Of a DNA stretch of 64,000 nt, positions 24,901 through 37,058 are shown piece after piece (positions within the stretch are counted from its first letter, which is position 1; the number at the start of each line of letters is the position of its first letter). Source of the DNA: Lithospermum erythrorhizon (Eukaryota > Streptophyta > Magnoliopsida > Boraginales > Boraginaceae); the NCBI GenBank assembly GCA_019722365.1, contig JADFUC010001925.1, forward strand, positions 1,178,001 through 1,242,000, written 5' to 3'. The notes under the pieces were generated by a model. It searched no databases and was not told the origin of the DNA. It saw only the letters and a list, made by a program, of their open reading frames with translations. Both the position numbers and the translations under genes were made by a program.

Positions 24901-26710
24901 AATAGAATAAATAGATATAGATATAGATAGATATGTAGATTATATAATCGTACATACAACAATAATGCATTTGTTAAATCATGTATGATGATTAAGAATA
25001 TGATAATGTTGCCTTTCAACCTTACATAGTACATACATACTTACATATAAGTATGCGATTATCGCCCCCTTCTTATGACCTTTTCATTAATTATATATAC
25101 TTCATACGCCAAACAATTGATGATATTTGTGCTTTTCTATGTAAATTCGTAGCCTATTCCGGTGCAACGAAACATGTCTTTTGTGAAACATCCGCTTTAG
25201 TTGCATCTGAATACTAATAATGCAACAAATAATATATAGTAATGGTGTATGTAACATAGAATAATGATGTAGATGAGGGAAATTTGAAATCTATTTCAGC
25301 ATAATCGTTACAATTGTAGTAGTTGGAATGCAAGTTTGCAACTCTGGATATTTCTTACTGATAATGGCTAATGATAGCATATTACTTTCTCTGTCTTTAA
25401 AGATCGTTCAATTTACTTTTTCACTTATCAAAATTAACAAAATATATATGATATTTTAATTAACAAAATGAATAGATTTGTCAGAGATGATATACTAACA
25501 TCATGGTGACGAAGAGCACAAGCATGGCAGGGGCAATGGTGGCTAGATCAACAATGGTTTCCCCTGTGAACCTAGCATTGACACACTGAAACAGCACTCC
25601 AACAATCTTTTGGTAAAAATTCAATCCACTTAGAGCAATTGAATTCCACTCCATGGATGAAAATAGTACAAATTGTATCAAGATGAATCCAAAAACAGTG
25701 CCCACCAAGAATGAAGAATGCTTGCTAGGGAGCAAATGGAAATACCCAAATTTTTTTGAATTTTTTAGCAAATAGTTAGCTTCTTCCTTCTTATAAAACT
25801 TTCCCACAAACCATATTAAAGCCCTTAAACATGACGGATACAATGTGTTCCCTATAAGCACTTGTGGGATAAGCATCCAAAGGAGCCCTGAATTTTTGCT
25901 AAATAACACCATGCTTTCATTGGTTGGAAGGAACCCACAATTAGAAAAAGTTGAAACTATTGTAAAGATTGGATAAATGATTAAACTAATACCTTTTTCT
26001 TGAAGCACATCTTTAACACTAGGAATGACTACCATGTATATTGAAACAAGTGAGATACCTAAAATGTGACTAAACAAAAGATAAAACAAGATTATGGAAC
26101 CAAGAAGTTTAGTTGATTTGTACTTAAGATACCTATTCTCTAATGAAATAATATGATTTGATGTATGAGAATCATGTCTAACTATAACGTCTCCCGTCTC
26201 AATCTCATTAGCAAGATTTGGTGGGGGGAGTTCAAGACTCTCACATGAAGAATTAACTCTGTTGTCATTTCTCCATGGTTTTAAGATCTTGGATTTTGTC
26301 AAGTAAAGTGTGACCATGGAGAGGAAGACCTCACCACCAAGAAACATCAAAATGATTAAAATGATGAATTGGGTATTGGAAAAAACTTCCATTTCCACTG
26401 TTGACATGCTTGAGACAGTGGTGGCAGACACAGAAGTGAAAATTAAATCTAAGTTTCCAGGATTAATATTGTTTCTTGGTTTCAAACCTTTGAGAATGAA
26501 GAAACCTAGAAAGGAAATAGAGATGAAGTAAAGGAGGTGCAAAGCTAGAGAGTTTAATCTATGAATGATGAATTTGAAAAATGCAAAGATAGGAAAAATT
26601 GTTGTTTTACAAAAATGGGACAGTTGGGAAAATGAACCACTACAAAGATGTTTTAGTTTTTTGCCAAAGCATGTAAAGTTCTTCATGGCTGATTTCTGAA
26701 CTGTACTCAT
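17260..26710 (-). CDS. HKT1: HKT1-type sodium transporter (class I HKT)
   Basis: Three exons on the minus strand, 26710-25500, 20463-20248 and 17458-17260, join in phase (ATG AT|G TAC; AG|T GCA) to encode 541 residues, the normal HKT size. HKT1 is a plasma-membrane Na+ carrier of the Trk/Ktr/HKT superfamily that retrieves Na+ from the xylem in plants. The four pore-loop blocks are visible: TVSSMSTVEMEVF in exon 1, FSNCGFLPTNES, NARFTGETIVDL, and GVGFTTGYSC in exon 3. The first filter position is Ser101, the mark of Na+-selective class I. Exon 2 gives YLPPYTSFLP, a charged loop and a membrane segment (FSQLSYLVIFIILICITER). The C-terminus is GRLKKMNMNGGQAWKLS. The exon number matches known HKT1 genes, but the introns are very long (5036 and 2789 bp). 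It appears intact. Confidence 0.94.
18894..18960. repeat. (TTA)n microsatellite in HKT1 intron 2
   Basis: About 20 units of TTA with one early interruption (TTG). Shorter runs of the same unit lie at about 18510-18535 and 18571-18595 in the same intron. Confidence 0.95.
20881..21470. other. GC-richer island in HKT1 intron 1, probable transposon debris
   Basis: Within AT-rich intron DNA this stretch is distinctly richer in GC, with blocks such as CCAACCCTGGGCCCGAAG and CCGAACCCACCCGACTAACC. The minus strand is open for 77 codons (20878-21111) but resembles no protein I know. A 9-bp perfect inverted repeat (CATTAAACC at 21432, GGTTTAATG at 21458) lies at its left-hand end on the minus strand, and GAGGGTTTAAT occurs twice (about 21311 and 21455). 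It looks like inserted DNA, but I cannot name the family. Confidence 0.35.
23604..24350. repeat. Degenerate tandem array of about 8 units in HKT1 intron 1
   Basis: Units of 83-99 bp start near 23604, 23702, 23791, 23889, 23986, 24069, 24168 and 24264. Each has ATCTCTAAAAG or a variant at its start, then a T-rich block, CAATAGTCAAAATTATTTAAA or similar in the middle, and CTCAACCAACAAAA with ATTATGAA near its end. The copies have diverged by many substitutions and indels, so the array is old. It lies wholly within the first intron of HKT1. Confidence 0.85.
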
Positions 26711-26748
26711 ATGGTTTTTGTAGTATGGATTGTGTAATAGGTTGGGGG

Positions 26749-26756
26749 TATATAAA
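26749..26756 (-). promoter_or_regulatory. HKT1: Candidate TATA box of HKT1
   Basis: On the minus strand TTTATATAC lies about 40 nt upstream of the HKT1 start codon. If used, transcription would start within about 10-15 nt of the ATG, which would be an unusually short leader. A LINE relic begins only about 80 bp further upstream. Confidence 0.4.
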
Positions 26757-26835
26757 GGTGAAATGATAGATTTAATAATGTGTCCAACAAGGTGACCCTT
26801 ATTCCCTATTCTATTTGGTAGAAAGATTTATTGAA

Positions 26836-27053
26836 AAAAAAAATTATCTCATGGCATGGCAAATTTCTAAACTTTGCGGGTAGAATCATTTGATCAAATC
26901 CATTTTACAATCTATCCTTGTTTACCCTATGGAAATCTATAAATTCCCCCTTGGACAACTTCACGATATTGACAACATTTTTGTTAATTTTCTTTAGTGT
27001 GACTCACATCCAAGAAAAATTCATTGGATTAACTGGAAATTTTTTCACCTTAG
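26836..27053 (+). mobile_element. LINE (L1-type non-LTR) reverse transcriptase relic, part 1
   Basis: The plus strand reads SWHGKFLNFAGR, then (after a one-base slip) LIKSILQSILVYPM, IYKFPL, and HPRKIHWINWKFFHL. These are the thumb-region blocks of plant LINE ORF2, which usually read as W-GK-LS-AGR, LIKSVL and K-HWV-W. The reading frame runs into position 27053, where the solo LTR begins, and continues in the same frame after it at 28297. Confidence 0.75.
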
Positions 27054-28291
27054 TGTTGACTTAAGAGTTGCTAATTTTTATTTTGATAGTAACAAATTAC
27101 AATTAAGCACTAACAATTGTTTAAGTGACTTCGACAGTGAGCCGCTTTATTGTCATTTTGGCACAAGAATCAAGTCATGCCAATGCCATATTTAGTTTAA
27201 GTCTTTAGTGATTCTGGCATGCTTGTATGAATTCCTTACCATGAAATCATTTAGTTTGATTTAGAGAGAGATATTTTAAAATGTAAATCTTCAATTGCGA
27301 AGTCGGGTTTACTCAGATCGCTTGTATAAAACCTCGTTTCTTGATTGATCCGCATTCGAATTTCTTGCGAAATCGAAGAATGACTTTGTGTCTTCTTAGA
27401 TCGATTTCGAATAAGATCAAAGCAGCGGATCGAGCTTAGAAAATGTTGCACTACAAACTAGTGAAATCGCCTTGACAGTCAATCACCGCAGTGGCCGATC
27501 GGGAGCCGACAAGGCGCTTACTACGGGTTTTGACACTATAAAAGCATTTCATCACATTTCAAAACCTAACTTTTTGCAATCAATCTTCTCAACCAATTCT
27601 CATTTGTTCCAAAGAAAAAGATCAATCTCTCTTAATCATACTTGTTCAATTAGTTTGTGAGGGATTTCATTAGAGCTTATATTTGTTCAACTCTTTATTC
27701 ATCCATTTAGGGATTCATCATACAAAAAGTTCTTTTTTTGAGAAAGGGTTGACTAGTTGTAAACTAGTTGCTTCTAGGTGTACTAGAAGGTTGTTCTAGG
27801 TTGTGTTGACCTTAAACGTTTGGTGATTATCCGAGGTTACTTGAGGAGTTTCTCGAGTGGTTGCTAGAAAGGAAGCTAGTGTCTAAAGGGATCGCTAAAG
27901 GTATGGTTGGTTGCTTGTACGCCACGTAGTGAACTCAAAATAATACACGAGGTTACTTTTCCAAATCCTAACGTTGGAAATCTGGGCACGAGAATTTAAG
28001 TTTTCATTTAAGCTCGTTATATCGTTGTGTATCTTCTCTAACCCTACACTATTTACTTATTGTCAATTTATATAATTGTTATTGCTAGAAATTGATTATA
28101 GGTTGATTGTGTATGTAATTGTATAATTGTCTGAATTGTTATAAGGTTTAAGTTGAATTAGTAATAGTTTATTAGCGTTATTAATTAGGTTAATCTTGCT
28201 ATAACTATTCACTAGCTTAAAAATCGAAAAAGTTTCAACTTTATACCTTATCCTAATTCACCCCCCTCTTAGGATTGCATATAGTCTAACA
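27054..28291 (+). mobile_element. Solo LTR (copia type) inserted in the LINE relic
   Basis: The 1238-bp insert starts with TGTTGAC and ends with GTCTAACA, and is flanked on both sides by the identical 5-bp duplication CTTAG (27049-27053 and 28292-28296). Removing it restores the LINE reading frame. The 3' end (ATTCACCCCCCTCTTAGG followed by CTAACA) is typical of long LTRs of SIRE/Maximus-type Ty1/copia elements. A TATA box (TATAAAAG) lies at 27537, about 480 bp from its left end. No internal retroelement genes are present, so it is a solo LTR left by recombination between two LTRs. Confidence 0.88.
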
Positions 28292-28296
28292 CTTAG

Positions 28297-29200
28297 TTCT
28301 AAAAATGGAGGTTGTGATTTCAAACAACTTCATCACTTCAACCTGGCTCTTCTAGCAAAAAATGGATGTAGACTTTTCCTCAAACCACATCTCCCAACCA
28401 ATCAAATCCTTAAACCAAAATATTATCCCAACACATCCCCTCAGAACTCTACACCTCATAGATGTGCCTCCTGGATATGAAAAAGTCTTCAAGCTAGCCT
28501 CCATGAATTTACAAATAATCAAAATTGGTTTGTCAATTCACGCTCCATGAATTATTATTTTTTAAATAGTAATCCTAAATATTTTCACAATCTTTCCTTA
28601 TTTTTTAACTCTACTGCTCAACCCCCTACCCTACTTTAGTTTCTCAACTCACTCTTAATAACAAGAGTTGGAATAATTATATTCTCAAAAAACTATTCCC
28701 ACCCTACATTGTTAAAGACATCCTTAGAATCTAGTAAAATGGTGGTATTGATCATAAATCCTAATACATAGATATCATTCACACTAGGAACATTTACGAT
28801 AAAATCCATAAAAAAGCACGTTTCCCTATATTAAACCACAGAGAGGACCTCTTAAAAATTGTGATCCTTGAAACTGCTCAAAAAATAAAATATTCATTTG
28901 AAAAATTATTCTTAACAGATTACCTACCTTGTGCAACCTTGAAAACAAAACTTCCATCGAAATTAATACCGATTGCCCCTTTGTTCCTCGTCTCTTGAAA
29001 ATACCACTCACCTCTTTCTAATATGTCCCCTAACACGTGATTTCTGGAATGATTGTTTCAATATTACCATCTCTCATCCCTTAAATTTTATTAATGATCT
29101 TATTTTCTTTTTTACTCTTAAACCTTGAAAACTCTTCAAAACAAATCAATATCATCAAGATTATAAATATTTGTGGAGTGCATGTTTAAAATCCACATTT
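28297..29200 (+). mobile_element. LINE (L1-type) relic, part 2 with zf-RVT end
   Basis: The frame resumes after the solo LTR with SSKNGGCDFKQLHHFN and LALLAKNGCRLF, matching the GGLG-R-L--FN-ALLAK block of plant LINE ORF2. Further on, around 28870-29050, the text reads NKIFI*KIILNRLPT, a Cys pair (CPFC) and ENTTHLFLICPLTRDFWND, which is the zinc-binding zf-RVT domain at the end of ORF2. Stops and shifts lie between the blocks. The 3' end of the relic was not located with certainty; weak resemblance fades after about 29200. Confidence 0.72.
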
Positions 29201-32200
29201 ACTTAATGATTCCATTGACAAAGCAACATTTTGGAGTGTGATCTTCTCAATTTTTTCAAGGATTTGACTAACGCAGATAAACTTAAACTTTAAGAAGTTC
29301 CCCATGCATTTGTCCGACATTTGAGTTCAGCCAATTGTTGTATCTTCCCAACAAAAAACCACAAATTTCTCAGCTTAACTCCAACAACCCAATACAACTT
29401 TTGTATTGAAATCAAGACTAAATTTAACTTTGGGACTTATGGATCATTTCCATAAAAAATCATAGACTAGAAAAAACCATTGTTGGATCCTCACTTCGAC
29501 CTTCCAGACGGATTTCACAAGATCAAATTGGTCAAACAAGTTTGATTAAAAACAATTCTTCAATCTCAGAGAAGTTTGATGAAACATTATTCACTAGACT
29601 CTCAATGATCACATTGATCATGAACTTTCATTTATCAAAGTGTTTTACCGAAGCTATATCTTAAATAAATATGAAATGGTGGATTAATCTAGCTTTGTTG
29701 GACTTGGAAAACTTGGGACGGTTAGTCGAAGTTATGGATATTTATAAATGTTAAATGATTTAAGATAGTCAACCAAGTAAATATGAAAGAAGACGAGAAA
29801 ATTATGAAAAATGATGTATTTTTTTTGGTAAATTAATAACAGAAATAGTTTGGTGTATGTGTTAATAGTTAGAATTTATGTATTCATATTAAAAGAGATC
29901 AACATTTGTATTAGTAATTTATATTACATACTCTTCATTGCTAATTTAAAAAAAAAATGATATTTTGGGATCAATTTTTATAAGAATTAATTAGATTAAA
30001 TTGGAGTTGGTATTGATTTTAGAGAATTGCAAAAAAAAAGTTAATTATTTTAATTGGTACTAGCCTATATCAATACTATATATATACTAGACTACATTAT
30101 TCTTTAATATCAATGTAAAATATTCTTTGTTTACATTCCTAACTTAATAATTGCTATACTTTATCATTATTTTGTAGATGATTACAAGTTGACGAAAGGA
30201 AACCATGACCGTGTCTCAGCTGTGTACAATTATTATAAATACACCATTATCAACAAAAGTGTAAAGTATTTCTAATTGATATTTTCCATTTTTAAAATAA
30301 AAACTATGATGATAAGTGTGAAATTATGTATACAATAAATTAGTTTTTATTAATTTTGTATTTATTAAAAAACAAATAGAAAGTAATTGGGTATTAAATT
30401 TTTTATTTATAAATCAATTCAAATGAATCGAAATTGATATGTAACTATTCTTACTTCTCATCAACACCCGCTCATGTTGTGGTTTGGATCACTTTCAGGG
30501 TGGTTATGATTTCATGAACATTGAACATTTACTTTTGCTAGCTGAGTTGTTATACACACACTCAAACAGTGTTTATTTGTTCGGCGTTGGGGAATGATTA
30601 TTTCATTCCTCCTATTTTTAAGTCATAGTAGCTTATAAAATTATATTTATGAACAAAATAGATAGTCGATTTAGTATTTATTAGGAAGACTAAGAATTAT
30701 TTTTTATTATTATTCAACCCTACTAGTTTGTTCACAGAGCTATATGGTTGTAATTGAAGAAAAAGAAAGTTAAATGACGCTCTCTAATCCTCTAATTTCT
30801 CCATTATGCTTGTTACTTTGCGTTATACCACCCGAGTCACTTCCTATATTACCAATGACTTAACAATCTAGTTACATTTGATTAGAATCTCTAACAAATA
30901 GGTATATGGTTCAATTTCTGACATAAAAATATGTTATGTTTCCTTTGTAGGTTCAAACACTCACTATAAGGCGATTTTTGAGGCCCTACTTTGCTGTTTT
31001 ATTCATTCTGGTGGATATTTTCAAACTCGCTTTGCAAGCTTCAAACATTCAATTTGTCAGATTTCATGTTTTACTGTTGGATTTTTTGGCGACGTAGACT
31101 GGAAGTCATATTCAAACGGCATTTACTAATACAATCAAAGCAGTAAGACGAAGCTGTTTATCATGTGCTCGTGCCCTGACGCCATTAGAATTTCTCATCA
31201 TTAAAAATTTTGTAATCAAGTTCATACAGATGCCAACCAATCAAAAAATAGAATATTTCTATTCTCGGAATTCAAACTGTTCGTAATAGAATAAGAAAAA
31301 AAGTCCTAAATTTATATAGTTCTTGTTAATGTAACGAACTATTTACAAAAACATTAGTCCACTCCCTGGTTGACCTTCCCATGATGCCCATAGTAGCCTT
31401 GTTGGGTATAGTCCGGGCTGTGCCCGTTTCAGAAGGGCCTAATTGTCCAGGCCCATTTAGATTCATATATAAATTCGAGAACATACTTAACCATCCTTCT
31501 ATATGGTTGTACATTCTTTTGCTCTCACGCTTTGAGGTTTGTACGTTTCTCTTTATTAATTTATTCATATATTTTAAATTTTATATATTTATATATATTA
31601 ATTTAACAAATGTTATTTATATGTGATTTTTATATTTTATGTTATACGTTTAATTATATTTTGAATTTTGTATTTTTTTAGGGTTTCTTCAAATTCGAAG
31701 TTTTAATTTATCCGCTTTTATGAAATATTTATATTTATTAGAAATTATATACATAAATCAATTTTGTTTTGGTTTAAGTATGGAGCTGGATTTGGAGGAA
31801 AATTAATATAGATTATTGTTGATTAAATTATTGTTGAATTGAGTTTGATTTAGATTATAATTTTAATAAATCAAATATACTCTATCTGATTTGAGTCGTT
31901 TTATGTGGTTAATTTAATTTTTTTACGCGTTTAGGGTTATGAACGTGTTTTTACTGACTTGCTAATTGCATCGTTTGATTTATGTATGTGTTTTGATAAG
32001 TTTATAAGTATGTGACGAGGTTTCAGGGTTGTTTTGAGTTGAAGATTTAGGTAGATATGAACTCTTTAGTTTATGAATCTCTTCGTGGTGTTGAATTATG
32101 TTCAAAAGTTATAGTTCTGATGTTTGTTAATGAAGACTTGTTTCCTCAGTTTGTGTGTTTATAGTCATTGACTGTTCGTTTGTGTATTTATCTAGATCAA

Positions 32201-32292
32201 TTATATATAAAGGCTCGTGATTTCCACGATATTGTGGCCAAATATAGAGGTTTTAGTATAAGTGGTCTTCTGAAATACTAAGGTCGGTGATC
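29201..32292. other. Intergenic region upstream of DOT2
   Basis: AT-rich DNA with no supported gene. A GC-richer patch lies at 31360-31460. The right part must contain the DOT2 promoter and 5' leader; the long T-rich stretch 31560-32280 could be a 5'-UTR intron, but I could not fix its ends. Confidence 0.45.
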
Positions 32293-35200
32293 ATGCCAAT
32301 GGATGCTGAGGGGGGAAGAGTGACGAGACGTGAGAGAGATGTAGAAATGAGGGAGCAAGATGACTCCCCTTTGAATGAGAGGTGGGGTGGTAGATATGAT
32401 AATTTGGAGGAAGACGATATTGAGAAATCTAAAGAGTCAAGCAAGCATCGCAGTAAAGACAAGAGTAAGAGCAGTGGCCGAAGAGAAGAGAAAGATCATA
32501 GAAGTAAAGGTCGGGAAAGATCAAGCATTGGTGAGACTGTGAAGGAGAGGAACGAGGAATTAAGTAAAGAGCGTAGGAAGGCTGATAGAGAGGAGAGGGG
32601 AAAGGATAAGCGGGAAAAAGATGCTGATCGAGATAAATACAGAGATAAAGATAGAGATCGTAGGGATTTGGTTAAAGAAAAAGAGCGAGAAAGAGAGTTG
32701 GATAATCATACAGAGAAAGGTGGAGACAAGGAGAGCGGGAAGGAGAAGAGAAAGGAGAAGGATAGGGACAGGGAAAAGGATAGGAAGAAGGAAAGAGAAA
32801 AGGAGAAACCTAGAGATAGGGATCAGGAAAGGGAAACAGAAAAGGATCGAGGTAAAGATGTAACTGAAAGAGAAAAAGGAAAAGATCGATCAAAGAATAG
32901 AGAACGGGAGACATATCAAGATGGGGAAAGGTCGAGGGAGATAGATCGGAGTAGTCACAGGCAGAGAGATGAGAATCGTGATAGAGGACAAGATGATAAA
33001 TTAATATTAAACAATGAGGATTTCCAAGATAAAAGTGTTTCACGATCTGGTATAGGATCTGATGATGATGAGGATGACATGAAGCCTCCTAATCCTAAAG
33101 TTACTGGATCTGCCCCTGCAACATCAGAGCTTGAGAAGCGCATTTTGAAGTAAGTTATTCCCATTTTGTTTCACTTCTTTATCGTTTCATGTTGCTCCTC
33201 TTCCCATTTTTACTTGGATGATGGAACATGTTCTTTAAGTAGAGTTACTATTATCCAGGATGAAGGAAGAAAGGTTACAGACGAAACCAGAAAGTGCTTC
33301 CGAAGTACTTTCATGGGTCAATAGAAGTCGTAAGATAGAGGAGAAGAAAGCATTGCAGCGCTTAAAGATTTTTGAGGAGCAGGTTGGTTGCCTAGTTCTT
33401 TGAATCATTTATCTATCTTGAGTGGGGTTCTGCTTTGCTATTACTAATCCTATTAATATTGTAGGACAACATCAAAGAGGAGGAAAGTGATGATGATCAG
33501 CCGAGTCTGCATGCTAACCGTATGTATTCGTTATCATCCCTCTTTTGAGTTGGAGTCTGTTACTTTTTTATTTGCGTCTTGAGAATAGGTTAAATTAAGG
33601 GAGTGGAACGTCTCAACTCTCAAATTAGTTTGTAACTTTTCACATGCAAATTTTATGCTTATTGTTTTATCGTTTTTTAGCTTGTCAGTGTGTATAAGTG
33701 CATTGTCCTCTCTCTCTGTGGCTTTCAGAAACATTGAACCTCTGTGAAGTTGAAACTATTCAATTTAGTAACTAATTTATGTGATGTTTATAAGTGATAT
33801 GTTGGTTTGGTTGAAAAGCTTGTGACCTGACTGTTGTACCTCATGTTTGCATGTTGTCAAAGCTTGCGGGTCGTGAAGTATAGGATGTTAGGGCATAATG
33901 ACTAACTGGCATATGTTTCCTGTCCTTTTCATCTATATATAGGTCAGCTGAATGTTTGAAGAATTTTTCATTTATCATTTTTCTCACTTTATTTTCCCTT
34001 GCATCTTTTGTCAGGAAACTTAGGCGGAGCTAAAATTCTTCATGGTCTTGATAAGGTGCTTGAAGGTGGAGCAGTTGTATTGACGCTGAAAGATCAAAGC
34101 ATACTTGCTGATGGTGATGTTAACCAAGGTAACTAGCCTTTTGTTGTTTCTCTTTTCTGTTCATCATGGTTTCTGCTTCTTGTTTTTCATCTTGTTCGCC
34201 TATTTTCTGGACTCAGATTTCCTAAGGTGACATTAAATTGTATATACCAGAGGTTGATATGCTTGAAAATACTGAAATTGGGGAGCAGAAACGAAGGGAT
34301 GATGCTTACAAAGCTGCAAAGAAGAAGCCAGGGACCTATGTTGATAAGTAAGAAAATTTTAGTTGCAATTGCTAATACATGCTAGATGGCCAACTAACTT
34401 TGTCCCGTTTCTTCAGATTCAATGATGATCCTACCACCGAAAAGAAAATGCTTCCACAGTATGATGAGCCAGCGTCAGATGAGGTTCAATTATCTTTCTA
34501 TTATTCTGAAATAAGTATACAATTACATTCCTGTAGGTTTTGTTTTTTAATTTCTTCTTTCTCAGGGGATAACACTTGATGCAAGTGGATGCTTCACTGG
34601 TGATGCAGAGAGAAAACTGGAAGAGGTAACTTCGTCATTGGACTTGATATCTGAGTTAGGTGTAGAATTATGATTTTACATTTTTTTTTAATTTGTGCAG
34701 CTTCGGAAGAGACTTCAGGGTGTGCCTTCAAGCAATCAGATTGAACACCTGAATTCCTCAGGGAAGTTATTGTCAGATTACTACACTCAAGAGGAAATGC
34801 TTCAGTTTAAGAAGCCCAAGAAAAAGAAATCACTAAGGAAGAAAGAGAAGCTGGATCTAGAAGCTCTGGAAGCAGAGGCCATTTCTTCTGGACTGGGAGC
34901 TGAGGATCTTGGTTCTCGTAAGGATAGTAAACGGCAAGCAATCAAAGAGGAAAAAGAGAGATCTGAGGCACAAACAAGAAGCAATGCTTACCTTTCAGCA
35001 TATGCGAAGGCTGAAGAGGCATCTAAAGCACTTAGGATTACTCCATCTAGGGCTGCCCCTATAGAAGAAGATGAGACTCCTGCCATTGGAGATGATGACG
35101 AGGATCTACGAAAATCTTTAGAAAGAGCACGGAAACTAGCACTGAAAAAGCAAGAGGTGGAAATGTCTTCTTTTCCTCAGGTGATTGCAGGACTTTCTTC

Positions 35201-37058
35201 ATCTGCATCTACAGGATCAGATGCAAACAATCAAAACCCTGCATCTGTAGAGGCGCATGACAATAAGCTTGTCTTCACGGAGATGGAAGAATTTGTCTGG
35301 GGTCTTCAACTCGATGAAGGTAATATTTTTACATAAATTCTTATGGTTCCGTTGCATGTCAACCTATAATTTTTGCACGAGGGATCAAGAACATTTAGAC
35401 ATTTAGAAGAGCTTCAATTTTCCAAGACTACTTATGAAGCCTTAAGATGTGTATCCAATATAATATTGGTTCTATCCAACTATATTGATTATGCATCTTC
35501 ATTTTCTGATTGCTCATATTAGGTTATTGTTTTTTATAATGTCAAATTACAACTTCTGCATCCATTTACCTTCCTTGAATTTAATTGCATGATTATTCTC
35601 TGTGACCTTAAGTGTTCGTTAATTCATATTTTTATTGTACTACTTGTTATGTTGGGTAATGAATGCTTGTTTCCAGAAGCGCAAAAACCTGATGGCGAAG
35701 ATGTTTTCATGGAAGAAGATGAGACACCCAACTCACCTGATCATGGAAAGCAATCAGATGAGGGTTGGGCTGAGGTAAAAGAGACCAAAGAAGAAGAAAC
35801 CTTCAGAAACGAGAAGGAAGAGAATATTGTTCCAGATGAGACCATTCATGAATCTGTTGTTGGAAAGGGTCTTGCTGGTGCACTCAAGCTTCTGAAAGAC
35901 AGAGGTTCATTAAAGGAAACTGTTGAATGGGGTGGTCGTAACACGGACAAGTTGAAAAGCAAGCTTGTAGGAATTCATGAAAATGAGGGGAAGAAGGAGC
36001 TTAACATTGATAGGCTGGATGAATTTGGTCGAATTGTGAGTATGCCTAATGAATTTATTATGCTTGATAATGCTTGACCTCAACTTAAAATAACATTGAT
36101 TTTTTGTTTGTATCTCTCCCAGCTCACTCCAAAGGAAGCATTTCGTTTGCTTTCACATAAGTTTCACGGGAAGGAACCTGGTAAAATGAAGCAAGAAAAG
36201 CAGATGAACCAGTACCTAAAGGAGCTAAAGGTAAAGCAAATGAAAAATGCAGATACACCATCCCAGTCTGTGGAGAAGATGAGAGAAATTCAAGCTCAAC
36301 TTCAATCGCCTTACATTGTTCTCAGTGGCCACGTCAAACCTGGGTATGTTAGTTTTTTACTTATTCAATGAATCTTCTGAGTAATCATATTTCCACTTAC
36401 CATCTATTATACCTCCACTCATATCCCATAACAAATTAAATATATTAATAAATGAATCTTTTCTCTAAAGACACCCAAGCTGTACTGCTATCGATCCTAC
36501 ACCATTCTTTGCCCTTAAACTTATAGTTTGAATTCTTGGTATGTATCTTTTCCTCAGGCAAACCAGCGATCATAGAAGTGGTTTTGCTACGGTAGAGAAG
36601 GATCTCCCTGGAGGGCTGACCCCAATGCTAGGGGACAAGAAGGTACTGATCTTGGGCTCTTTGCCTACTATTATCATACTACAATAGTATTACTACCCCA
36701 ATCCCAATTCAACTGGTAGTTTGCCAAATTACTTTTTGGATCAATAATTCATTCACTTAATGTTGATTTTATTTCAAAAGATACACATATTACATGCCAT
36801 TAGGTACTATGTACATGACACCTGTGAGCAAACTCAAAACTCTTCTGTTTTTTTTTCCTTTTTTTTAGCAAACTCTTCAGGTTTTAGTCCATCGAATTTA
36901 GATGTTTGGTCATCACTAATAATCTTAGTTTATTGTTTCTGAATAATAGTTATGGTAATTTTCTTCTAATTGATATACGTCAGGTGGAACACTTTTTGGG
37001 ATTGAAGCGCAAATCTGAACATGGAAATGGCGACTCTCAGAAGAAGCCTAAAACTTGA
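32293..37058 (+). CDS. DOT2: DOT2 / SART-1 family tri-snRNP protein (SNU66 homologue)
   Basis: Twelve coding exons: 32293-33149, 33259-33382, 33465-33519, 34015-34128, 34251-34347, 34417-34483, 34566-34625, 34701-35319, 35677-36035, 36123-36343, 36558-36642 and 36984-37058, all GT-AG and in phase, giving 910 residues (from the first ATG; a second lies 6 nt on). The protein belongs to the SART-1/Snu66 family, nuclear components of the U4/U6.U5 tri-snRNP in splicing; the Arabidopsis member DOT2/MDF is needed for meristem and vein patterning. The first 270 residues are an Arg/Lys/Glu/Asp-rich region. The SART-1 domain follows: ELEKRILKMKEERL, VLSWVNRSRKIEEK, LGGAKILHGLDKV, DYYTQEEMLQFKKPKKK, EFVWGLQLDE, LLSHKFHGKEPGKMKQEK, and at the end FATVEKDLPGGLTPMLGDKK and VEHFLGLKRK. 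It looks intact. Confidence 0.96.

Noticed and set aside
32253..33164. Antisense open frames opposite DOT2 exon 1
   Set aside because: They are shadows of the low-complexity Arg/Glu-rich coding sequence.
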